Assembly (NCBI GenBank): GCA_964344135.1
Contig: CAYFMF010000044.1
Location: 1-14,173, forward strand
Direction: 5' to 3'
Source: Thiopontia sp964344135
GTDB taxonomy: Bacteria; Pseudomonadota; Gammaproteobacteria; GCF-002020875
DNA length: 14,173 nucleotides
Shown: in pieces, positions 1 through 6,657 of the stretch
Position numbering within the stretch: the first letter of the stretch is position 1
How the letters are laid out: the number at the start of each line of letters is the position of its first letter
Program-made: the position numbers and the translations under genes
Notes under the pieces: model-generated
What the model saw: the letters and a program-made list of their open reading frames with translations, nothing else
Database searches by the model: none
Told to the model about the DNA's origin: nothing

Positions 1-227
1 GGGCAGAGACACTCAATCAGACGCACGACCTGGTGCCTGCAGCAGCCATTTCCATCGGTGGCATAGGTCTGTTTCCTGACCGCCTCTACAGTGGTGGCCC
101 CATCTGCAATGGCATTGATCACATCCATCTTCAGCACCTCATTGCAGGTGCAGAGGTGGCGATCCAGATCTTTTTTCAGAATGAGAGGGAGTCTCTCCAG
201 AGGATCCATTGCAGGGGCGTTGTCCAT
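1..227 (-). CDS. Bfd-like [2Fe-2S]-binding domain protein, 5' part only (runs off the window)
   Basis: Reading the minus strand from ATG at 227-225 gives 75 uninterrupted codons to the window edge. Residues 25-72 look like a BFD-type [2Fe-2S] domain: a C-x-C pair (C26, C28, in LCTCNEV), a helix pair with the family-like stretch AIADGATTVEAV (39-50), then GNGCCRHQVVRLIE (59-72). In E. coli Bfd the second ligand pair is C-x2-C in a GNQCGKC context. Here the aligned residues are G-N-G-C62-C63-R-H65, so the fourth ligand is either the adjacent C63 or H65; C73 and C75 follow closely. BFD domains carry electrons or sit on larger redox enzymes or NifU-like scaffolds; which applies cannot be told because the C-terminus is missing. 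A charged 24-residue segment precedes the first cysteine. The gene is divergent from asd. Family assignment is from motif reading only. Confidence 0.68.
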   Translation of the reverse strand, partial: MDNAPAMDPLERLPLILKKDLDRHLCTCNEVLKMDVINAIADGATTVEAVRKQTYATDGNGCCRHQVVRLIECLC

Positions 228-231
228 GGCC

Positions 232-244
232 CTGTATGATACAG
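232..244. repeat. Perfect palindrome CTGTAT-G-ATACAG between SD and start codon
   Basis: Six-base arms flank a single central base. As RNA on the minus strand the structure would be a 5-bp stem (CUGUA/UACAG) with a UCA loop. As DNA it could be a small operator. It lies in the 5' leader of the Fe-S gene, between its Shine-Dalgarno and ATG. Either reading is inference; the symmetry itself is seen. Confidence 0.5.
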
Positions 245-248
245 AAAA

Positions 249-257
249 CCTCCTTCT
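249..257 (-). promoter_or_regulatory. Strong Shine-Dalgarno (AGAAGGAGG) for the minus-strand Fe-S gene, unusually far from its ATG
   Basis: The minus strand reads AGAAGGAGG here, close to a perfect anti-16S match, but the ATG lies 21 nt further on. A perfect inverted repeat (232-244) sits between them. If it folds, the apparent spacing becomes about 8 nt. No ATG, GTG or TTG codon in the reading frame lies closer to the SD. Confidence 0.5.
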
Positions 258-430
258 GATCCTCTCCTGTTGTCGCTACGTCGCAGATGGATCCTCCAAT
301 TTCTCGTAGTGCTGGTTTGCTGAAAGCATTATCATAGCCATCTTTACTGCCATCCGTTGGTTGCTGTCCCGATGGCAGGGGTTGGTCCGCTTGCGGATGG
401 ATTCAATATTTTGTTAAGAGTTTGATCAAG
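258..430. other. Divergent intergenic region between the Fe-S gene and asd
   Basis: This stretch should hold the promoters for both directions. I see no convincing -35/-10 pair. Weak AT-rich candidates are TATCAT/ATGATAAT around 328-336 (either strand) and AATATT at 405-410 with TTGGTC at 382-387 on the plus strand. A 7-bp inverted repeat occupies 350-400. The asd Shine-Dalgarno is a modest AAGAG at 416-420, 10 nt before the ATG. No riboswitch is recognisable, and the region is too short for a full lysine riboswitch with expression platform. Confidence 0.4.
350..400 (+). repeat. Inverted repeat CCATCCG...CGGATGG in the asd leader, with a nested stem
   Basis: CCATCCG (350-356) pairs perfectly with CGGATGG (394-400). 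Between them CTGTC and GGCAG (about 364-378, one G-U) can form a second stem with a CCGAT loop. A T-rich stretch (ATTCAATATTTTGTT, 401-415) follows, then the asd ribosome binding site. The layout resembles an attenuator or structured leader, but the stem is short and the T tract broken. A protein-binding site is equally possible. Confidence 0.3.
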
Positions 431-1543
431 ATGAAGAAAGTAGGTTTTGTCGGTTGGCGTGGCATGGTCGGATCGGTGCTGATGGATCGCATGCGTGAGG
501 AGAACGATTTTGAGAAGATTGATCCGGTATTCTTCACCACCTCCCAGTTGGGGCAGGCTGGCCCGGATATTGGAAAGCCGGTTCCTCCGCTGAAGGACGC
601 CAATGACATTTCAGAACTGGCAGATATGGACGCGATTGTCACCTGTCAGGGGGGCAGTTACACCAAGGCGGTGATCGGTCCACTGCGTGATGCGGGCTGG
701 AGTGGTTACTGGATTGATGCCGCCTCCTCACTGCGCATGAATGATGAGGCGACGCTGGTTCTGGATCCGGTCAACCGCAATGTCATCGACAACGCCTTGA
801 GTGATGGCATGAACACCTTTGTGGGTGGTAACTGTACGGTCAGTCTGATGCTGATGGCGATTGGCGGCCTTTTCCGCGAGGATCTGGTGGAGTGGATCAG
901 CCCGATGACCTATCAGGCTGCATCCGGTGCCGGTGCCCGCAACATGCGTGAGCTGATCTCGCAGATGGGCAGTGTCCGTGACAGTGTCTCCGATCTGCTG
1001 GATAACCCCGCCAGTGCCATCCTGGAGATTGATCGTGCGGTCGCGGCCCACATCAATAGCGACGGTTATCCAACCGATCAGTTTGGGGTGCCACTGGCCG
1101 GTAGCCTGATCCCCTGGATCGATACCCAGCTGGAGAGTGGTCAGAGCCGCGAGGAGTGGAAGGCCGAGGCGGAGACCAACAAGATTCTGGGTCGCAGTGA
1201 CAATCCGGTACCGATTGACGGGCTCTGTGTCCGCATTGGTGCGATGCGCTCCCACAGTCAGGCGCTCACCATCAAGATGAAGCGGGATATTCCCGTCAGT
1301 GAGATCGAGGCGATCATGGCCGAGGCCAATGACTGGGTGAAGGTGATCCCCAATGAGCGTGACCTCAGCATGACCGAGCTGACCCCGGCCAGGGTAACCG
1401 GTACCCTGAGTGTGCCCGTTGGGCGGGTGCGCAAGCTGACCATGGGGCCGGAGTACATCTCCGCCTTTACCGTGGGTGATCAGCTGTTGTGGGGTGCGGC
1501 CGAGCCGCTGCGCCGCCTGATGGGGATCGCACTCGAACTGTAG
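431..1543 (+). CDS. asd: Aspartate-semialdehyde dehydrogenase
   Basis: Cytoplasmic NADPH-dependent enzyme that converts L-aspartyl-4-phosphate to L-aspartate 4-semialdehyde, the branch point to lysine/diaminopimelate, threonine and methionine. The 370-residue product closely follows the E. coli/Pseudomonas type. The N-terminal nucleotide fold has GWRGMVG (8-14). The catalytic cysteine is C135 in GGNCTVSLM, and substrate/acid-base residues R268 and H275 lie in DGLCVRIGAMRSHSQA. PLAGSLIPWI and FTVGDQLLWGAAEPLRR are further family signatures. ATG at 431 is chosen over an in-frame TTG at 422 because it begins the conserved MKKVGFVGWRG and has AAGAG 10 nt upstream, while TTG would leave almost no spacing. 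It is the first gene of the long plus-strand run; the next gene starts 9 nt after its stop. Length and key residues are normal. Confidence 0.98.
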   Translation: MKKVGFVGWRGMVGSVLMDRMREENDFEKIDPVFFTTSQLGQAGPDIGKPVPPLKDANDISELADMDAIVTCQGGSYTKAVIGPLRDAGWSGYWIDAASSLRMNDEATLVLDPVNRNVIDNALSDGMNTFVGGNCTVSLMLMAIGGLFREDLVEWISPMTYQAASGAGARNMRELISQMGSVRDSVSDLLDNPASAILEIDRAVAAHINSDGYPTDQFGVPLAGSLIPWIDTQLESGQSREEWKAEAETNKILGRSDNPVPIDGLCVRIGAMRSHSQALTIKMKRDIPVSEIEAIMAEANDWVKVIPNERDLSMTELTPARVTGTLSVPVGRVRKLTMGPEYISAFTVGDQLLWGAAEPLRRLMGIALEL

Positions 1544-1552
1544 AGGGTCTGT

Positions 1553-2308
1553 ATGAGTGAGAGGAAGGCAGGGTTTGGGTTCAAGGATTCAGTGAGGTCC
1601 GTTGTCTGCCCCCTTGCCCTTCTGTTCCTGGCGCTCTCCTCTGTTGAGGAGCCACTGGCAGCCGGTGATGTTGCAATCCACTCTGCGCTTGGAGATCCAC
1701 TGGTTGCAGAGGTCGCCCTGTTGCCGGAGGAGAGGGGGGCTTCCAGATTCGTGATCAGGCAGCAGGCAGAACCGGGGCAGCAGTTTGAGGTTGAGAGAAT
1801 CGAGCAGCGTAATGCACTGCTGCTGCTCTCCGATACCCCTGTCGAGCAGCCAATTCTGAGACTCACACTTGTTTCGGGTGAGGTTGGGGCAGAGCGCAAC
1901 AGGGCACTGACACTGTTCCCTGATCCACTACCGGCAGGATCTGCCTCGGCCTATCTGAGGGGGTTGGTGGCCGAGAGAAATCGTGCGCTGGAACAGGGCA
2001 ACCAGCGGCTCCAGGAGCAACAGCGAGACCACAACAACCCTTCAGGATGGGTGGAGCAGCTGTTTCCCCTCGCTGAGCATTCGGTTTTCCCGGTCTGGTC
2101 CTTTTTCCTGCTGCTGGGCGGCATTGCGGCACTTCTTCTGCTGTGGTGGTGGCGATCGGCGGAGCCGATGTCACTGGACCTGGAGACTGATTCAGCCCAG
2201 GGGGAAGAGGTGGTTGACCACTCCGGAATATGGAGGGAGTTTCGCAAGGGTGTAGAGCAGATTGAGCAGGAGATTCAGCCCTCTTCGGCAGCCAGAGAGG
2301 GTGTGTAA
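1553..2308 (+). CDS. Short FimV-like membrane protein (N-terminal FimV domain, no LysM or TPR)
   Basis: This 251-residue protein occupies the position that fimV (polar hub/pilus-assembly peptidoglycan-binding protein) holds between asd and truA in many gammaproteobacteria. A basic N-terminus and hydrophobic stretch (about 15-37, ending AA-G) look like a signal peptide or anchor. Residues 38-125 resemble the FimV N-terminal domain: AIHSALGDPLVAEVALL matches its usual 'L.SALN.PL.AEI.L' opening, and LRLTLVSGE...TLFPDP matches its end. A Glu/Arg/Gln-rich likely coiled coil follows (132-160), then a membrane segment ending in WWW (180-200) and an acidic ~50-residue cytoplasmic tail. Full-size FimV proteins are usually several hundred residues or more, with a LysM motif, a long acidic region and C-terminal TPRs; none is present. 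The sequence has no internal stop or frameshift, so it looks like a genuine small form. ATG has GAGGG 5 nt upstream. Domain identity is moderately sure; function is inferred. Confidence 0.72.
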   Translation: MSERKAGFGFKDSVRSVVCPLALLFLALSSVEEPLAAGDVAIHSALGDPLVAEVALLPEERGASRFVIRQQAEPGQQFEVERIEQRNALLLLSDTPVEQPILRLTLVSGEVGAERNRALTLFPDPLPAGSASAYLRGLVAERNRALEQGNQRLQEQQRDHNNPSGWVEQLFPLAEHSVFPVWSFFLLLGGIAALLLLWWWRSAEPMSLDLETDSAQGEEVVDHSGIWREFRKGVEQIEQEIQPSSAAREGV

Positions 2309-3069
2309 TGCGCTATGCCGCCGGTATTGAGTACACTGGGACCGATTTTCATGGCTGGGAGATCCAGCAGCCGGAGATTCGTACGGTACAGGGAGAGGTT
2401 GAACGGGCGCTCTCAAAGGTAGCCAACCACTTCGTTCGGATCACTACGGCAGGGCGAACCGATACCGGTGTCCACGCCTCGGGTCAGGTGGTCCATTTTG
2501 AGAGCGATGCAGATCGTTCCGAGCGCTCCTGGCTCTATGGTGCGAATGCCAACCTCCCTTCGGATGTTGCTGTCACCTGGGTCAGGCCGGTATCCGATGA
2601 GTTTCATGCCCGCTTCTCAGCTCTCTCCAGATCCTATCGCTATGTAATCTTCAACCGTCCGGTGCGAACAGCACTCTCCGTGGGTCAGCGTACCTGGGTC
2701 TATCGGCCGCTGGATGAGGAGAGAATGGCGCAGGGTGCAGCCCATCTGGCTGGAGAGCACGATTTCAGCTCCTACCGTGCTGTGGCCTGCCAGGCCCATA
2801 GCCCGGTGCGCACTATCCATCGGCTGAAGGTGACACGCCACGGTGATGAGGTCTGGATTGAGGTAACAGCCAATGCATTCCTTCACCACATGGTGAGAAA
2901 TATTGCCGGGGTGCTGATCTCCATTGGTAGTGGTCTGCAGGAGCCGGAGTGGGCCCAAGAGGTGCTGGAGTTGCGTGACCGGACCCAGGGGGGGATTACA
3001 GCTCCGCCGGATGGACTGACACTGGTTGCAGTCGAGTATCCGGAGGGGTTTGGCATCCCCTCAATGTGA
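2308..3069 (+). CDS. truA: tRNA pseudouridine(38-40) synthase TruA
   Basis: Converts uridines 38, 39 and 40 in the anticodon stem of several tRNAs to pseudouridine. The 253-residue product shows the TruA fold throughout. The catalytic aspartate is D52 in AGRTDTGVHASGQVVHF. The conserved core SRSYRY (about 108-113), HDFSSYRA and NAFLHHMVRNIAGVL lie further on, and the C-terminal EVLELRDRTQGGITAPPDGL is typical. The start overlaps the preceding stop by one base (TAATG), with GAGAGGG 6 nt upstream inside the fimV-like gene, so translation is probably coupled. The last codons (3043-3062) form a GC-rich hairpin that precedes trpF. Length is normal for the family; nothing is missing. Confidence 0.98.
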   Translation: MRYAAGIEYTGTDFHGWEIQQPEIRTVQGEVERALSKVANHFVRITTAGRTDTGVHASGQVVHFESDADRSERSWLYGANANLPSDVAVTWVRPVSDEFHARFSALSRSYRYVIFNRPVRTALSVGQRTWVYRPLDEERMAQGAAHLAGEHDFSSYRAVACQAHSPVRTIHRLKVTRHGDEVWIEVTANAFLHHMVRNIAGVLISIGSGLQEPEWAQEVLELRDRTQGGITAPPDGLTLVAVEYPEGFGIPSM

Positions 3070-3076
3070 TAACATT
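3043..3076 (+). repeat. Two consecutive hairpins spanning the truA end and the trpF leader
   Basis: GAGGGG (3043-3048) pairs with CCCCTC (3057-3062) around an 8-nt loop. Directly after it AATGT (3063-3067) pairs with ACATT (3072-3076) around GATA, which includes part of the truA TGA stop. Only ATCCG (3077-3081) separates the second hairpin from the trpF ATG. The only SD-like sequence nearby, GGAGGGG (3042-3048), is in the first stem. A role in trpF translation or transcript end processing is inference. Confidence 0.4.
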
Positions 3077-3081
3077 ATCCG

Positions 3082-3711
3082 ATGCGAAGCCGCGTAAAAA
3101 TCTGTGGGATCACCTCGGTTGAGGATGCGCTTCATGCCGCCAGAAGTGGTGCCGATGCCATTGGTCTGCTCTTTTATGGTCCAAGCCCGAGGGCGGTCAC
3201 TCCGGAGCAGGTGGGTGCGATTGTCGCCTCTCTGCCACCCTTTGTCACAACAGTCGGACTCTTTGTGGATGCGGAGCCGGATTTTGTGAACGGGGTTCTG
3301 GAAAGGGTTCCTCTGGATCTGTTGCAGTTCCATGGGGATGAGTCTCCCGACTATTGTGACTCCTTCGGCCGCCCCTACATGAAGGCGATCCGGATGAGGG
3401 AGGGGGTCGATCTGCAACATGAGGCTGCAGTATATGCAGCAGCCAGGGCACTGCTGGTGGATGCCTACCAGCCCGGTGTGCCCGGAGGAACCGGTGAGAC
3501 CTTTGACTGGGGTCGTATCCCGGCCTCACTGGAGAAGCCACTGGTGCTTGCCGGGGGGCTCAATGCGGATAATGTTGAGGCTGCCGTTCGTCAGGTTCGA
3601 CCATGGGCGGTGGATGTGAGTGGTGGTGTAGAGCGATCAAAAGGGGTCAAGGATCCGGAGAGGGTGGCTCAATTTATTAACAATGCAAAACAGGTGGAAG
3701 TTCAGGAGTAG
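3082..3711 (+). CDS. trpF: Phosphoribosylanthranilate isomerase
   Basis: Catalyses the Amadori rearrangement of N-(5-phosphoribosyl)anthranilate to CdRP in tryptophan synthesis. A single TIM-barrel protein of 209 residues: general base C8 in VKICGIT, general acid D127 in LLVDAY, phosphate-binding segments GGTGETFDW (135-143), LAGGLNADNV (157-166) and DVSGGVE near the end. It is a stand-alone TrpF, not fused to TrpC as in E. coli. The start is fixed by the protein (KICGIT begins at residue 6), yet there is no Shine-Dalgarno immediately upstream; two small hairpins fill the 12-nt gap and the end of truA. The 3' end carries the AGGAG that serves trpB. Together with trpB and trpA it forms the trpFBA group; the trpE/G/D/C genes are not in the window. 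Confidence 0.97.
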   Translation: MRSRVKICGITSVEDALHAARSGADAIGLLFYGPSPRAVTPEQVGAIVASLPPFVTTVGLFVDAEPDFVNGVLERVPLDLLQFHGDESPDYCDSFGRPYMKAIRMREGVDLQHEAAVYAAARALLVDAYQPGVPGGTGETFDWGRIPASLEKPLVLAGGLNADNVEAAVRQVRPWAVDVSGGVERSKGVKDPERVAQFINNAKQVEVQE

Positions 3712-3714
3712 TCA

Positions 3715-4920
3715 GTGAGTAATCGATGGACCGAGCAGCCGGACCGACAGGGACATTTTGGCATCTATGGAGGAATCTTTGCCTCCGAGACCCTGATGGC
3801 CCCGTTGGAGGCGCTGACAGAGGCCTACAGCCGTTACATGGAGGATGAGGATTTTCTCCGTGAGCTGGATGAGGATCTGCAGCACTATGTAGGGCGACCC
3901 AGCCCCCTCTACCATGCCCAGCGCTGGAGCGAGCAGCTGGGTGGGGCACAGATCTGGCTCAAGCGTGAGGATCTGAACCATACCGGTGCCCACAAGGTAA
4001 ACAACACCATTGGCCAGGCGCTGCTGGCCAAGCGGATGGGAAAGACCCGGATTATCGCCGAGACCGGTGCCGGCCAGCATGGGGTTGCCACTGCAACCGT
4101 GGCTGCCCGCCTGGGGCTGGAGTGCGTGGTCTATATGGGTGAGGTGGATGTGGAGCGCCAGAAGCTCAATGTCTATCGCATGAAGCTGCTGGGCGCCCGG
4201 GTGGTTCCGGTCAGCTCCGGTTCCAGGACGCTCAAGGATGCGCTGAACGAGGCGATGCGCGACTGGGTCACCAATGTCGATGACACCTTCTACATTATCG
4301 GTACCGTGGCTGGCCCACACCCCTATCCGGCGCTGGTGCGTGACTTCCAGGCCATCATCGGTCGGGAGGCGAGAGAGCAGATCCAGCGGCAGGCGGGAAA
4401 ACTTCCGGATGCCCTGGTGGCCTGTGTGGGTGGCGGATCCAATGCGATTGGCCTCTTCTATCCGTTCCTCTCAGACGAGCAGACAAGAATCTACGGGGTC
4501 GAGGCGGCCGGTCTGGGGCTGGAGACAGGAAAGCACGCGGCACCACTCAATGCCGGCAAGCCGGGTGTGCTGCATGGGAACCGTACCTACATCATGGAGG
4601 ATGAGAATGGGCAGATTATCGAGACCCACTCCATCTCTGCCGGACTGGATTACCCAGGGGTGGGCCCGGAGCACTCCTGGCTCAAGGATCAGGGACGTGC
4701 AGAGTATGTGGCCATTGATGACCGGGAGGCGCTGCAGGGATTCCACGATCTGACCCGGATTGAGGGAATTCTGCCGGCACTGGAGTCGAGTCATGCGCTG
4801 GCCTATGTAACCAGGCTGGCACCAACCATGGAGAGGGACCAGATCATCATCGTCAACCTCTCCGGGCGCGGGGACAAGGATATCCATACGGTTGCAGATA
4901 TCGAAGGAGTGGAGGTATGA
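3715..4920 (+). CDS. trpB: Tryptophan synthase beta chain
   Basis: PLP enzyme that condenses indole with L-serine to make L-tryptophan, working as an alpha2-beta2 complex with the next gene's product. 401 residues. The PLP lysine is K94 in NHTGAHKVNN, the catalytic glutamate E116 in ETGAGQHG, and the phosphate cup GGGSNA lies at 239-244. SGRGDKD near the C-terminus is a family signature. The start is GTG at 3715, preceded by AGGAG (3704-3708) at a 6-nt spacing; it opens the expected N-terminus (FGIYGGIFASETLMAPL at 15-31). The gap to trpF is 3 nt. The stop overlaps the trpA start (ATGA), a classic coupling that helps balance the two subunits. Standard TrpB1 type. Confidence 0.99.
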   Translation: MSNRWTEQPDRQGHFGIYGGIFASETLMAPLEALTEAYSRYMEDEDFLRELDEDLQHYVGRPSPLYHAQRWSEQLGGAQIWLKREDLNHTGAHKVNNTIGQALLAKRMGKTRIIAETGAGQHGVATATVAARLGLECVVYMGEVDVERQKLNVYRMKLLGARVVPVSSGSRTLKDALNEAMRDWVTNVDDTFYIIGTVAGPHPYPALVRDFQAIIGREAREQIQRQAGKLPDALVACVGGGSNAIGLFYPFLSDEQTRIYGVEAAGLGLETGKHAAPLNAGKPGVLHGNRTYIMEDENGQIIETHSISAGLDYPGVGPEHSWLKDQGRAEYVAIDDREALQGFHDLTRIEGILPALESSHALAYVTRLAPTMERDQIIIVNLSGRGDKDIHTVADIEGVEV

Positions 4921-5726
4921 GCAGAATCACCGCCTGTTTTACCCGCTGCGGGGAGGAGCGGCGTACTGCACTGATTCCATTTGTGACTGCCGGCGATCCC
5001 GACCGTGCGGTTACAGTACCGTTGATGCATGCGATGGTGGAGGCCGGTGCGGATATCATTGAGCTGGGAGTCCCGTTTTCGGATCCAATGGCGGATGGTC
5101 CAACCATTCAGCGCTCCAGTGAACGTGCACTGGAGGAGAACACCAGTATCCACCATGTGCTGGAGATGGTGACCGAGTTTCGGAAATCCGACCAGAAGAC
5201 CCCTGTGGTGCTGATGGGCTATCTCAACCCCATTGAGAATATGGGGGTGGAATCCTTTGCAACTGCGGCGGAGGCTGCCGGTGTGGATGGGGTGCTTACA
5301 GTGGATATGCCACCAGAGGAGGGGGCTGAGTTTGAACAGATCTGTGAGAACCATGGCCTGGATCCCATCTATCTGCTGGCACCGACCAGCACCGAGAAGA
5401 GGATCGGCCTGATCACCCGCTCTGCGCGTGGATTTATCTACTATGTCTCGGTCAAGGGGGTAACAGGGTCACAGGCCCCCGATGTGGCCGAGGTCGAGTC
5501 GAAAATCGAGGCCATTCGTCGCCAGAGTGATCTGCCAGTTGGTGTCGGCTTCGGGATACGGGATGCGGAGTCCGCAGCGGCTATCGGACGGTTTGCCGAT
5601 GCGGTTGTGGTGGGGAGTGTGCTGGTCCTGAAGATGGAGTCCATGCGAGATACACCGGACCAGATTCCGCAGGCAATTGGTGGTATCCTTTCCGATATGC
5701 GCAAGGCACTGGATGTACCGGATTAG
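4917..5726 (+). CDS. trpA: Tryptophan synthase alpha chain
   Basis: Cleaves indole-3-glycerol phosphate to indole and glyceraldehyde 3-phosphate; indole is channelled to TrpB. A TIM-barrel protein of 269 residues. Catalytic residues E49 and D60 fall in IELGVPFSDPMADGP, at the same numbers as in the enteric enzyme. LMGYLNP, YLLAPTST, YYVSVKGVTG and VGFGI are conserved barrel segments. The ATG overlaps the trpB stop by 4 nt (ATGA), so translation is coupled. It ends with two in-frame stops in tandem (TAG TAG, 5724-5729). accD begins 24 nt downstream. Confidence 0.99.
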   Translation: MSRITACFTRCGEERRTALIPFVTAGDPDRAVTVPLMHAMVEAGADIIELGVPFSDPMADGPTIQRSSERALEENTSIHHVLEMVTEFRKSDQKTPVVLMGYLNPIENMGVESFATAAEAAGVDGVLTVDMPPEEGAEFEQICENHGLDPIYLLAPTSTEKRIGLITRSARGFIYYVSVKGVTGSQAPDVAEVESKIEAIRRQSDLPVGVGFGIRDAESAAAIGRFADAVVVGSVLVLKMESMRDTPDQIPQAIGGILSDMRKALDVPD

Positions 5727-5750
5727 TAGTTGAACAAAGGGGAAACAGGT

Positions 5751-6620
5751 ATGACCTGGTTTGAAAAGATTCTTCCAAAGATCAGGACCGAGGGGAGCAA
5801 GAAGGCGGTTCCCGAGGGTGTCTGGACAAAATGTCCAGCCTGTGAGGCGGTACTCTACCGTGCAGAGCTGGAGCGAAACCAGGACGTCTGCCCGAAATGT
5901 TCACACCATCTGCGGATGGGTGCACGGCGCAGGCTTGAGCTCCTGTTTGATGCCGGAACAACACAGGAGGTTGCGGCGGAGCTCTCTCCGGTTGACCAAC
6001 TCAACTTCAAGGATCTGAAAAAGTACAAGGATCGCATTGCCCAGGCACAGAAGAGCACGGGGGAGAAGGATGCGCTGATTGTCATGCAGGGGCAGGTGGA
6101 GGGGGTCCCGCTGGTTGCCGCATCCTTTGAGTTCAAGTTCATGGGTGGATCCATGGGCTCTGTGGTGGGCGAACGCTTTGTTCGGGCCGTGAATGCCAGC
6201 CTGGAGCAGAATATCCCGCTGGTCTGTTTCAGCGCCAGTGGTGGAGCCCGGATGCAGGAGGCGCTCTTTTCCCTGATGCAGATGGCGAAGACCAGTGCTG
6301 CACTGACCCGTCTGGCGGATCGTGGTCTTCCGTTTATCTCTGTCCTGACCGACCCAACCATGGGTGGGGTATCCGCCAGCTTTGCGATGCTGGGAGACAT
6401 CAATATCGCCGAGCCCAATGCGCTGATCGGCTTTGCAGGGCCGCGTGTGATTGAGCAGACCGTTCGGGAGAAGCTGCCGGAGGGGTTCCAGCGCAGTGAA
6501 TTCCTGCTCGAGCACGGTGCCATTGACATGATTGTGGATCGCCGCGAGATGAGCAGGACGCTCTCCTCCCTGCTCTCCATGATGATGGAGCAGCACACTC
6601 AGAAAACAGAAGCTGCCTGA
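5751..6620 (+). CDS. accD: Acetyl-CoA carboxylase carboxyltransferase subunit beta
   Basis: Beta half of the alpha2-beta2 carboxyltransferase, which moves the carboxyl group from biotin to acetyl-CoA to form malonyl-CoA for fatty acid synthesis. 289 residues. The N-terminal four-cysteine zinc ribbon (C28, C31, C47, C50 in WTKCPAC...DVCPKC) is followed by the crotonase-like carboxyltransferase core, with GGSMGSVVGERF, FSASGGARMQEA, TDPTMGGVSASFAMLGD and GFAGPRVIEQTVREKLP. The zinc ribbon is also the part known in E. coli AccD to bind its own mRNA. ATG at 5751 is preferred over an in-frame TTG at 5730: it gives the family N-terminus MTWFEKI and has AAGGGG about 8 nt upstream. The C-terminus stops shortly after the core, lacking the Pro-rich tail of the E. 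coli protein, as in many relatives. Confidence 0.98.
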   Translation: MTWFEKILPKIRTEGSKKAVPEGVWTKCPACEAVLYRAELERNQDVCPKCSHHLRMGARRRLELLFDAGTTQEVAAELSPVDQLNFKDLKKYKDRIAQAQKSTGEKDALIVMQGQVEGVPLVAASFEFKFMGGSMGSVVGERFVRAVNASLEQNIPLVCFSASGGARMQEALFSLMQMAKTSAALTRLADRGLPFISVLTDPTMGGVSASFAMLGDINIAEPNALIGFAGPRVIEQTVREKLPEGFQRSEFLLEHGAIDMIVDRREMSRTLSSLLSMMMEQHTQKTEAA

Positions 6621-6630
6621 TTGATCTGTC

Positions 6631-6654
6631 ACCTCGGCAACCGGGGAACGAGGT
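6631..6654 (+). promoter_or_regulatory. Hairpin that hides the folC ribosome binding site
   Basis: ACCTCG (6631-6636) and CGAGGT (6649-6654) form a perfect 6-bp stem around a 12-nt loop. The 3' arm contains GAGG (6650-6653), the closest Shine-Dalgarno-like sequence to the folC GTG at 6658. The hairpin lies wholly in the 37-nt accD-folC gap. No T tract follows, so an intrinsic terminator is unlikely. Control of folC translation is inference. Confidence 0.42.
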
Positions 6655-6657
6655 TGT

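Noticed and set aside
201..295. 9-bp inverted repeat AGGATCCAT (201-209) / ATGGATCCT (287-295)
   Set aside because: Built around the self-complementary GGATCC, 77 nt apart, and one copy lies inside the Fe-S coding region; chance is sufficient.
33..309. Two overlapping plus-strand frames of 68-72 codons at the left edge
   Set aside because: They lie antisense to the Fe-S frame and its leader, have no family-like motifs and no ribosome binding site.
422..430. TTG at 422 as the asd start
   Set aside because: The SD AAGAG would be 1 nt away, and the conserved Asd N-terminus begins at the ATG at 431.
258..430. Lysine riboswitch upstream of asd
   Set aside because: No recognisable conserved core, and the intergenic space is too short for the full element with expression platform.
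5730..5750. TTG at 5730 as the accD start
   Set aside because: It precedes the AAGGGG ribosome binding site, while ATG at 5751 gives the family N-terminus.
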